A DNA stretch of 64,000 bases from a virus, in IMG/VR virus record IMGVR_UViG_3300037069_000805, positions 1 through 64,000 of that record; one strand, written 5' to 3'. A program made the translations under genes and the position numbers. The notes beneath the pieces were generated by a model that was not told the DNA's origin, searched no databases, and saw only the letters and a program-made list of their open reading frames with translations. Positions within the stretch are counted from its first letter, which is position 1, and every line of letters begins with the position of its first letter. This document shows positions 22,023 through 29,877 of the stretch, in pieces.

Positions 22023-24050
22023 ATGATAAACACATTAATAATTTTATTATTAATTCACTATGTGGGATTAATAGTCTTTAAACCAAAATTAAACATATTA
22101 AGTTGTGGTATATTTGCCTGGGCTGGTAAAGATTTTAAGAAATTTGATAAAGCAAAATTTGATATCCAAGGACTTTATAATAATGATAGAGGTGGAGATT
22201 CATGTGGAGTTAGTACAGATGGAGAAATATATTATGGTGTTGGTAATTTTCAAAAACACTATAATCAATTTATTGTAGAAAAAAATTATAAAACACCATT
22301 ATTATATCCAACAGTTATAGGTCATACTAGAAAATCTAGTTATGGAGTAATTAATGAACATAATGCACATCCATTTGGATTTGGTAATATTGATGGAGCA
22401 GGTTTTTCTTTTATAGGTTGTCACAATGGAACATTAATTAATCATAAAGAACTTGCAGAAAAATATAATGTAGATGAAGATCACTATAAACAAGAAAATG
22501 GAAATTTTGATAGAACTAAAATTGATTCAGAAATATTATTAGAAGGTATTTATTTATCTAAAGATATTAAAATACTTAATGATTATATTGGTGGGGCAGC
22601 TATTATATTTCAAGACTTAAGTGAACCTAATATAATATATGCTTATCATGGTGCATCTAGAAAAGAAACTACTGATACAGATGCTACAATATATGAAGAA
22701 AGACCTTTATATTATTATAGAGAAACTAAAAATAGTTTATATATTTCATCTATACCTGAACCATTAATAGCTATTGGTGGAGAGTTAGAAAAAACTGTAT
22801 TTGAATTTGATTATAATTATGTTTATAAAATCGAAAATGGTGATATAGATAAATGTGTTAAATTTAAAGTAGATAGATCTAAATCTGCACATAAAAGAGG
22901 TTATGCTAGTTCTGTTAGTAATCATAATCAAGCATCTGCATTTCATATGGGACAAAATTATAGTCAAATGATGAATAATAGAAATAGTAAGAAAAATAGA
23001 AAAAATAAGAAGAAATTATCAGATAATACTAAAGTAATTAATATTTATGATGAAGTTGAAGATAATTTCTTCAAATCTAAAGTATATTATAAAAATTTAA
23101 GATATTTTAGAAATGGTCATAAAATTAATGGTGTATGGACATTTATTAAAGGTTATGGTTTTTATTTTCTTAGTAATGATACTACTGCAGCTGAAAAAGA
23201 ATCTTATGATTTAATTGAAAGAGATTTTGATTTATCATCTGGTACTTTTATTAGAGTAGATAAAAAAGTTGATAAAAATAATAAAAATCTCTTTAAACCA
23301 TTTCCATTTAATTCTGAATTTCCTACTTTAATATATTTTCATGAAGGTATATTACTTAAAGATCCATTAGATTATAAAGTTCTTACTACAGAAAAAAGTA
23401 GAACATTTACATTAAGTGATTTATCTTATATGTCAAAATATCCATTAATATATAATATTACTATTAGAAAACCTGATTTACATCAAGAAATTTGGTTAGA
23501 TGGTAAAGCTTATACTGATACTTTTTCACCTACACAAAGTGGTAAAATTTATGAAGTTATTAATGGTAATTTAAAAAGTATTGAGGTATGTGAAAATATA
23601 TCTGATATTGTAGATATTCCTGATAATGAAACTCCTGTAATTCAATTACCTATTTCTTTAAATACATGTTGTAATATTGATGATCAAGATGATACAGAAA
23701 TGTTAGCAAATCTTGAGCAAGGTTTAATAGGACAATATTCACCATTAACAGAAGAAAATACTTTATTCACTCTACATTTAGAATCAAAAGTAACTGAATA
23801 TTTTATTAAAAAAAATAAATTTATTGAAGATGAAAAAATAATAGATGATGAATTACCATTAGTTAATTTTGATAAAGAAAGTACTGATAAAATTAATAAT
23901 TTAATGACTCCAATTTATGTAACAGTACAAAATGCTAATATTGAGTTAAAAAATATTAAAAATAATGATCAAGCATCACAATTAATTGATATAAATAAAG
24001 AATATTTAATGAATATTGATGATGTTGTAAATACAGATAACAAGAACTAA
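22023..24050 (+). CDS. class II glutamine amidotransferase fusion, 675 aa
   Basis: SCGIFAW starts at residue 27. Cys28 would be the N-terminal nucleophile, followed by GHTRKSSYG (about 99-107), NAHPFG and CHNGTLIN. These are the Ntn-type GATase II motifs. The first 27 residues are hydrophobic, so Cys28 must be freed by processing. The domain ends near residue 290. The remaining 380 residues are low-complexity and beta-rich without a recognised family, perhaps a binding module. It likely makes ammonia or a glutamyl intermediate for the adjacent ligases. Confidence 0.8.
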   Translation: MINTLIILLLIHYVGLIVFKPKLNILSCGIFAWAGKDFKKFDKAKFDIQGLYNNDRGGDSCGVSTDGEIYYGVGNFQKHYNQFIVEKNYKTPLLYPTVIGHTRKSSYGVINEHNAHPFGFGNIDGAGFSFIGCHNGTLINHKELAEKYNVDEDHYKQENGNFDRTKIDSEILLEGIYLSKDIKILNDYIGGAAIIFQDLSEPNIIYAYHGASRKETTDTDATIYEERPLYYYRETKNSLYISSIPEPLIAIGGELEKTVFEFDYNYVYKIENGDIDKCVKFKVDRSKSAHKRGYASSVSNHNQASAFHMGQNYSQMMNNRNSKKNRKNKKKLSDNTKVINIYDEVEDNFFKSKVYYKNLRYFRNGHKINGVWTFIKGYGFYFLSNDTTAAEKESYDLIERDFDLSSGTFIRVDKKVDKNNKNLFKPFPFNSEFPTLIYFHEGILLKDPLDYKVLTTEKSRTFTLSDLSYMSKYPLIYNITIRKPDLHQEIWLDGKAYTDTFSPTQSGKIYEVINGNLKSIEVCENISDIVDIPDNETPVIQLPISLNTCCNIDDQDDTEMLANLEQGLIGQYSPLTEENTLFTLHLESKVTEYFIKKNKFIEDEKIIDDELPLVNFDKESTDKINNLMTPIYVTVQNANIELKNIKNNDQASQLIDINKEYLMNIDDVVNTDNKN

Positions 24051-24051
24051 T

Positions 24052-25881
24052 ATGGAAAATATTGAAAAAGTAATAGCAATAGATAATAAAACTTATCCTA
24101 AAGATTCTTGTAGATTTATAGATGGTAAATATTATTTAATTGGATTAAAAGAAATTAAATGTTCTGGTCATGTTTATTTGATTAATGGTAGATATATTAG
24201 AGAAAATACTAATAGATTAGTTTATAATCATACTACAATGGAATATGAGTTGAAAAATAATTCAGTAATAGAAGGTATTATTGGATTTGATAAATTTAAT
24301 GTTCCTATATTAGGTTATTTTAATTTAAATCCAGTATATAATGTTAAAATTGTACTACAAAATGGCAATGAAAATATCTGTATTAATGAATCTATAATTA
24401 ATTTAAATTATAGAGAAGAAAAAAGTACAGGTATTTATTATCATATAACTTTAAAAAGCGTATTAGAATTAAGATCATTAGAATTAGTAGGAAGAGAATA
24501 TAAAGAATCTTTACCTTATGATTCAAGAGGTATTACATCTAAATATTTAAAAAATTATAATGATAATTATAATCCTATTTATAATGATAGTGTTGAAAAA
24601 TATAGTCTATTATTAAAAAATTATACTTTTGGTTTAGAATTTGAAAGTGTACTAGGTATTATACCTAATAATAAATTAAATTATTTACCATTAATTCCAT
24701 TAAGAGATGGTAGTATTGATGGTATAGAATATGTTACAGTTCCATTACAACATAAAAAGGGAATGCAAGCATTAATTGATTCAGTAAAAGAGTTAAATAA
24801 AAGAACAGAATATAATGAATCTTGTTCTTTACATTTACATATAGGTAATATACCTAGAACACCTGAATTTATATTAGCATTTTATAAATTATCTTGTTAT
24901 TTTCAAGAAGATATATTTAAGATGTTTCCTTTGTATAAAAAATATAATTTTGGAATAAAACGTAAAAATTATAGTAAACCATTTGATTTTAATAAGATTA
25001 ATATTTGCTTAGAACCAAGTATTGATATTAAAAATAAAGATCAAGTAAATAAAAATTTTAGTTTAATATTTAATTATTTATCAGAGGTTACACCTTTTTC
25101 AGAATTTAAATATGATTTAAATAATGTTAAAGAGCATCCTAGAGATCCTAATGGAAATACAAAATGGAATATTACAAATAGATATTATTCTGTAAATTTT
25201 ATTCCTTTAATTTTTGGAAATAAACAAACTGTTGAATTTAGAATTCATACTCCTACTTATGATATAGGTAAAATTATAAATTTCTTATTAATTAATATTT
25301 ATTGTATAGATTATACTATTAATAATATTTCTGAAATATTAAGTAATCCTAAGTTTTTATTAAAATATAATAATTTTCAACATTTTGTAGAAGATTATAT
25401 TTATAATCACAATCCTTTAAAAAAAGGTTTAAAAAATACATTATCAACTCATCAATTAAATTATTTAAGAGAAAGAATTTCTAAAACCTATGATGGAAAT
25501 TGTAATGGTGAAATTTCTGGTAATGAAAAGATTATTAAATGTAATAATGTTATAAACTGGAAAAATAATAATTTAGTTAATTATGATGAACTATATTATG
25601 ATAATAAATATGTTATTTCTAATGAAAATGATTTAGAAATTGATGAATCTAGAGAAATAAATAATAACGAAAAAGTTTTAAAAGCTAAAAAGAATTTTGG
25701 TTATATGCCAAGTCCTTTTGATGAAATTAGACAACCAGATTCACAAATAATATCTGATGCTAAAATTCACTACAAAAATACTATTAATAAAATACATAAT
25801 GAAATAAATTCTACACAATCAGTACATGGTGGATTTTTTCAACAGATACGTGAACGTGAAACTAATGTAAAACCAGTATAA
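24052..25881 (+). CDS. Amidoligase_2 family enzyme with N-terminal extension
   Basis: FGLEFES (193-199), RDGSIDGIEYVTVPL (218-232), CSLHLHIG (258-265) and VEFRIHTP (394-401) are the ordered motifs of the Amidoligase_2 family, another glutamine-synthetase-fold ligase. Residues 1-190 are a beta-rich extension with Cys20 and Cys37, of unknown role. The C-terminal 150 residues are polar. It is the last gene of the cluster and a second, distinct ligase beside the COOH-NH2 ligase. Confidence 0.8.
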   Translation: MENIEKVIAIDNKTYPKDSCRFIDGKYYLIGLKEIKCSGHVYLINGRYIRENTNRLVYNHTTMEYELKNNSVIEGIIGFDKFNVPILGYFNLNPVYNVKIVLQNGNENICINESIINLNYREEKSTGIYYHITLKSVLELRSLELVGREYKESLPYDSRGITSKYLKNYNDNYNPIYNDSVEKYSLLLKNYTFGLEFESVLGIIPNNKLNYLPLIPLRDGSIDGIEYVTVPLQHKKGMQALIDSVKELNKRTEYNESCSLHLHIGNIPRTPEFILAFYKLSCYFQEDIFKMFPLYKKYNFGIKRKNYSKPFDFNKINICLEPSIDIKNKDQVNKNFSLIFNYLSEVTPFSEFKYDLNNVKEHPRDPNGNTKWNITNRYYSVNFIPLIFGNKQTVEFRIHTPTYDIGKIINFLLINIYCIDYTINNISEILSNPKFLLKYNNFQHFVEDYIYNHNPLKKGLKNTLSTHQLNYLRERISKTYDGNCNGEISGNEKIIKCNNVINWKNNNLVNYDELYYDNKYVISNENDLEIDESREINNNEKVLKAKKNFGYMPSPFDEIRQPDSQIISDAKIHYKNTINKIHNEINSTQSVHGGFFQQIRERETNVKPV

Positions 25882-25904
25882 TTTAAATTAAAATATAGAA
25901 GGTA

Positions 25905-26594
25905 ATGGAAATAAAACATTTAAATCGCGAACATAATTATGATCTAGTTGTAGATTATGATGAGTTATTAGGAAAAAAATGGGCTAATTGTATTAAAAAT
26001 ACTCTTATCTCTAAACAAATGAATGAACTGATGTATAATCTTCATGAGAAATATAAAAATTGTAATTTCTTTTATCCTAGTAAACATGATATATTTAATG
26101 CTTTTAAGTATGTTGGTCCTTCTGAAATAAAAGTAGTAATTGTTAATACATTACCTAAATTTTCAGAACATAGTAATGGTCTTGCATTTGGTTCTAAATA
26201 TACTGATAAGGAAGATGTTCCAAGAGATATAATAGATTTATTTAAAAAAATAAATGAAAAATATCATTCTGATATAACTATTAGTAATGATTATACATTG
26301 AAAACTTGGGCTAATCAAGGTGTTTTATTATTAAATTCAGCATTAACTGGAACACATATGTCCAGAGATATATCTGAATGGTATTTTTTTGTACAAAATA
26401 TTATAAAATATATAAATGATTTTAAAACAGGTGTTGTATTTTTATTTGTAGAAGATGCTAATTTTTATTCTTCAATGGTGAATAAGAAAAGACATACTGT
26501 AATAAAATCAAAATCTTTAACTATAGATAAATTAGATGAAATTAATAATGAAATATTATTTATAAATGGTGAAGGTCATAACATTGAATGGTAG
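25905..26594 (+). CDS. uracil-DNA glycosylase homologue, likely inactive
   Basis: The fold is clear: FNAFKYVG...IKVVIV (64-80), NGLAFG (91-96), WANQGVLLLNSALT (135-148) and GVVFLF match family 1 UDG in order. The catalytic GQDPYH loop is replaced by NTLPKF (81-86), so the Asp and His are missing. The HPSPLS loop with the second catalytic His is also changed (IKSKSLTI, 200-207). It probably cannot excise uracil; it may bind DNA or act as a processivity or decoy factor. Crass-like phages commonly encode a UDG. Confidence 0.8.
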   Translation: MEIKHLNREHNYDLVVDYDELLGKKWANCIKNTLISKQMNELMYNLHEKYKNCNFFYPSKHDIFNAFKYVGPSEIKVVIVNTLPKFSEHSNGLAFGSKYTDKEDVPRDIIDLFKKINEKYHSDITISNDYTLKTWANQGVLLLNSALTGTHMSRDISEWYFFVQNIIKYINDFKTGVVFLFVEDANFYSSMVNKKRHTVIKSKSLTIDKLDEINNEILFINGEGHNIEW

Positions 26595-27024
26595 TGAATA
26601 TTTATTTATAAGCACTAATGTTCCGAGTTTAAAAAACTCAAAAGTAAAAACTTCAAAAGGTATTTTCTCATCAAAGACGGTGGGAAAATATCTAAGAGGT
26701 TTAGGTATACAATCATATTCCTCAAGTAAAAAGATTGTAAAAGGTTATGTAAATAGACCTAATGAATTCTTGAAATGTCAAGAATACTTTGAAAAATATT
26801 TAATTAATAAACCATATGAAATAGGATTTCATTTTGTTAGAGGTACTAAACATAAATTTGATTTTAATAATGCTACACAAATTATTGCTGATTTAATGAC
26901 AGCACATAATTTTATAGAAGATGATGATATGGATAATTTTATTCCATTTCCATTTAAAATTAATAATCAATTTTATACTTATAATAAAGAAAATCCTGGA
27001 GTATATATAAAAATATTAAATTGA
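26566..27024 (+). CDS. RusA-like Holliday junction resolvase
   Basis: KFDFNNATQIIADLMTAHNF (about residues 103-122), followed by EDDD, matches the RusA signature in which an Asp-Asn pair and later Asp residues bind metal. The N-terminal 60 residues are basic. It would cleave four-way junctions in replication intermediates. It overlaps the UDG-like gene by 29 bases; other starts are poor. Confidence 0.7.
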   Translation: MVKVITLNGSEYLFISTNVPSLKNSKVKTSKGIFSSKTVGKYLRGLGIQSYSSSKKIVKGYVNRPNEFLKCQEYFEKYLINKPYEIGFHFVRGTKHKFDFNNATQIIADLMTAHNFIEDDDMDNFIPFPFKINNQFYTYNKENPGVYIKILN

Positions 27025-27050
27025 TAAAATTTAATTGTGAATGAAGATGA

Positions 27051-28070
27051 ATGGTAGAAAAGTTAAACAATTTAACAAAAATACTCAGTAATGAGGAAAT
27101 AATAGATTTAACATTATCATATAGTAAACTATCAGATTTTGATAGGAATGGATCTGTTTCTTTAATTAGAAACACTTTTATAGATAATGATGGTGTGAAA
27201 TTTGGATCATTAGTAGATGATTTATTATTTCAAGACAAAAATTATTTCAAAAAAACATATTATATTTTTGATGGAGAAAAACCCACTGGTACTTTAGGTT
27301 TACTTACTGATATAATTTTAAAAAATTATATGAAAATACCCAATACTGAAAAAGTATTAGAAATTATAAAAGTAAATAACTTTTGGGCTTCTACTAAAAA
27401 AGAAGAATTATTGCAAAAGAATTTTGACCAAGATAATTTTTGGCAATATTTAAGATGTAAATTTGAAGTTAACGATAGAGTTATTATAGCAAATAAAGAA
27501 TATGAAGATGCAATTGAATTAGTTGATATTTTAAAAAATCATAAATATTCTAAGAATGTATTATATAATAACTTTGATAAATACTATCAGTTTAGATTTG
27601 AGTTTGAATACAGAAAATTTAAAATAAGAGGTATTTTAGATATAATTAATATTGATCATGAAAATAAAAAAGTATATTTTATAGATTTAAAAACAGGTAA
27701 AAATCCTGCTATTGAATTTCCAGATAGTTTTATTAAGTGGAGATATTATTTTCAAGGTGCTATATATAAATTAGCTTTTGAATCAATTTGTAAAAAATTA
27801 GATTTGAAAGATTACACATTAGAACCTTTCCAATTCTTATATATTTCAAAATCAGATAAGATACCTTTAATATATGAAATGACTGATAAATGGTTTAATG
27901 CTGCAGTCAAAGGATTTAAAATCAATAATTATAAATTTAAAGGAATTAATGAGTTATGTGATGAAATTTATTGGTGTTGGAAAAATAAACAATACGATAT
28001 ACCAAAATATATCGTAGAAAATGATGGATTAGTAGAAATTAATGATAATTTTATAAGTGTAAATGAGTAA
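27051..28070 (+). CDS. PD-(D/E)XK nuclease (Cas4/RecB-like)
   Basis: KIRGILDIINID (about residues 193-204), followed by VYFIDLKTGK (about 209-218), supplies the D...DxK active site. FIKWRYYFQGAIYKLAF is the conserved QxxxY motif of the RecB/Cas4 group. At 339 residues the length is normal. No Cys cluster for an iron-sulphur site is evident. It probably processes DNA ends with the Sak4-like ATPase. Overlaps the next gene by 8 bases. Confidence 0.75.
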   Translation: MVEKLNNLTKILSNEEIIDLTLSYSKLSDFDRNGSVSLIRNTFIDNDGVKFGSLVDDLLFQDKNYFKKTYYIFDGEKPTGTLGLLTDIILKNYMKIPNTEKVLEIIKVNNFWASTKKEELLQKNFDQDNFWQYLRCKFEVNDRVIIANKEYEDAIELVDILKNHKYSKNVLYNNFDKYYQFRFEFEYRKFKIRGILDIINIDHENKKVYFIDLKTGKNPAIEFPDSFIKWRYYFQGAIYKLAFESICKKLDLKDYTLEPFQFLYISKSDKIPLIYEMTDKWFNAAVKGFKINNYKFKGINELCDEIYWCWKNKQYDIPKYIVENDGLVEINDNFISVNE

Positions 28071-28623
28071 TCTCAAGTATAATGCATCAAAAACATATTT
28101 ACTACCTTTAATATCTGAAGTAATACATTTAGAACCTAAATTTATTAACTATTTAGAAAATACATACATGTTTGATGAGAATAATGAATATAACGAATGT
28201 TTTTTTATAAGACATAAGTTTTCATTCAGAAATCCTGAATTTACATCGTATGAACATAAACTAATAGATAATGAATATTTTATAAAATGTATTGATATAG
28301 ATGATGAGGTAATATATATATTCAAATTTCCTAAAGAATATTTAAAAGAATATTACTGTTTAATGAACAGTAAATATTCAGAATTTGAAGAAGATGCTAA
28401 AGAATTAATATTAAGATTTTGGACTAGAATTTATGGTAAAATACCTACTGGTGTAAATGTAATATTAAGAATAAAACAAATACTATACAAAGACGAGAAA
28501 CTTAAAAAACAATTAGAAGAAAAATTAAATGTGAAATTAAACAGTAACTCCGAACTTGGAGAAAATGTTAATATAAAAGACGAAACTTTTAAATATGAAA
28601 GTAAGAATAAAGAAAAAAGTTGA
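28063..28623 (+). CDS. 186-aa protein, unknown
   Basis: Soluble and mostly alpha/beta in the first 150 residues, with a Lys/Glu-rich tail. It overlaps the nuclease gene, so it may be a partner protein. No domain recognised. Confidence 0.5.
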   Translation: MSNLKYNASKTYLLPLISEVIHLEPKFINYLENTYMFDENNEYNECFFIRHKFSFRNPEFTSYEHKLIDNEYFIKCIDIDDEVIYIFKFPKEYLKEYYCLMNSKYSEFEEDAKELILRFWTRIYGKIPTGVNVILRIKQILYKDEKLKKQLEEKLNVKLNSNSELGENVNIKDETFKYESKNKEKS

Positions 28624-28631
28624 CAATTAAT

Positions 28632-28662
28632 TAGGAATTCTAATATTTTTTCACTATATTTG
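28632..28662 (+). promoter_or_regulatory. Bacteroidota-type promoter for the HNH gene
   Basis: TATATTTG (28655-28662) matches the -7 consensus TAnnTTTG, and TAGGAATTCTAATA starts 23 bases upstream, in the -33 position. The same GGAATTCTAATA plus TATATTTG with identical spacing occurs on the minus strand at 61604-61634. It would start transcription a few bases before 28679, giving the endonuclease gene its own promoter. Confidence 0.65.
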
Positions 28663-28678
28663 TAAAAAACAAATATAT

Positions 28679-29182
28679 ATGGAAATAAAAAGAAGAATAT
28701 CTAGATATTCCAGTGGAATGTTATTTACAGAATATTTAAAAATATGTAAATATTGTAAAGAGGAATGTTGGGTTAATAAAAAAAATATTGAACATTGTTC
28801 TAGAAATTGTGCAAATAATCATTTAAGAAAAATAATTAATCCTCTAGAATTTTATTTTAGAGAAAAAATTAGTAGATTAAGAAGTAATGCAAAAACAAGA
28901 CGAAAAGAATTTAATTTAACATGGAATGATTTGTTGGAAAGATATAATAAACAAAACGGTTTATGTTATTATACTAATATTAAAATGTCATTAACTTATT
29001 CTGTAAAATCTGAAAAAATTTGTCCACCTAAACAATTATCAGTAGATCGATTAGATAATAAAAAAGGTTATGATAAAGATAATATCGTATTATGTTTATT
29101 TTGTATTAACAATTTCAAAGGAGAAATGTCAATTAATGAATTTAAAGAAATTATTAATGAAATAAGATTTAATGAAGATTAG
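28679..29182 (+). CDS. free-standing HNH homing endonuclease
   Basis: A CKYCKEEC...CSRNC zinc knuckle (about residues 22-43) is followed by NGLCYYTNIKM (about 97-107) and LSVDRLDNKKGYDKDNIVL (about 120-138), the HNH core of phage endonucleases. It is inserted between an unknown gene and dut with its own promoter. It ends 11 bases inside the dut gene, so its stop overlaps the dut start region. Confidence 0.8.
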   Translation: MEIKRRISRYSSGMLFTEYLKICKYCKEECWVNKKNIEHCSRNCANNHLRKIINPLEFYFREKISRLRSNAKTRRKEFNLTWNDLLERYNKQNGLCYYTNIKMSLTYSVKSEKICPPKQLSVDRLDNKKGYDKDNIVLCLFCINNFKGEMSINEFKEIINEIRFNED

Positions 29183-29600
29183 AATTAAAAAATTACATGA
29201 AAACGCAGTTATACCATCTTATTCAAAGATTGGGGATGCTGCAGTTGATTTGACTGCAATAGATATAAATACTATTGATAATAAAGATCATGGTTATATT
29301 GAATATAATACTGGCTTAGCTGTTGAGGTACCTGAAGGACATGTTGGATTAATATTTCCACGTAGCTCTATAAGCAATACAGGGCTCATTTTAGCTAATG
29401 CTGTAGGTGTAGTGGACTCTAACTATAGAGGACCAATTAAATGTCGTTTTAAAGCTATTCCTGGTACTATTATTTATAGTGTAGGAGATAGAATAGCACA
29501 ATTAATTATTTTACCAATTCCAAATATTGAATTTGAAGAAGTTAAAGATTTATCTGAAACTGAAAGAGGTGAAGGTGGATTTGGAAGTACTGGAAAATAA
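29172..29600 (+). CDS. dut: dUTP diphosphatase (trimeric dUTPase)
   Basis: AAVDLTA (motif 1), FPRSSISNTGL (motif 2, residues 56-66), GVVDSNYRG (motif 3), RIAQLI (motif 4) and RGEGGFGSTG (motif 5, residues 132-141) are all present in 142 residues, so the enzyme looks complete. It hydrolyses dUTP to dUMP, keeping uracil out of DNA and feeding ThyX. The ATG lies within the last codons of the HNH gene. Confidence 0.93.
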   Translation: MKIRIKKLHENAVIPSYSKIGDAAVDLTAIDINTIDNKDHGYIEYNTGLAVEVPEGHVGLIFPRSSISNTGLILANAVGVVDSNYRGPIKCRFKAIPGTIIYSVGDRIAQLIILPIPNIEFEEVKDLSETERGEGGFGSTGK

Positions 29601-29615
29601 GTATATAAAAATATA

Positions 29616-29846
29616 ATGAAAAAAGAAACTTTAGAAGCAACTATTAAATGTTTAGAACATTTAGCAATAAATATTGGAGAAACTACAACAGAATATCACT
29701 GGAGAGAGTTTTGTGGATTAATAGAAATGCTTAAAGAAAATTTTCCAGAATATAATTTACAAGAAGTTCAAACTAATATATATAAGAAATTAATTGTAGA
29801 TAATAATATAAAGGAAAATAATATTATAGATGAAGATGAGTGGTAA
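29616..29846 (+). CDS. 76-aa protein, unknown
   Basis: Acidic helical protein with no domain. It is transcribed between dut and the ribonucleotide reductase gene. Function unknown. Confidence 0.5.
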   Translation: MKKETLEATIKCLEHLAINIGETTTEYHWREFCGLIEMLKENFPEYNLQEVQTNIYKKLIVDNNIKENNIIDEDEW

Positions 29847-29877
29847 AACCACAAATGTTGAATGATAAAAAATTTGA

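Noticed and set aside
22785-27175. Minus-strand frames at 22785-22967 and 26960-27175
   Set aside because: Antisense to clear enzyme genes, low complexity, no promoter seen.
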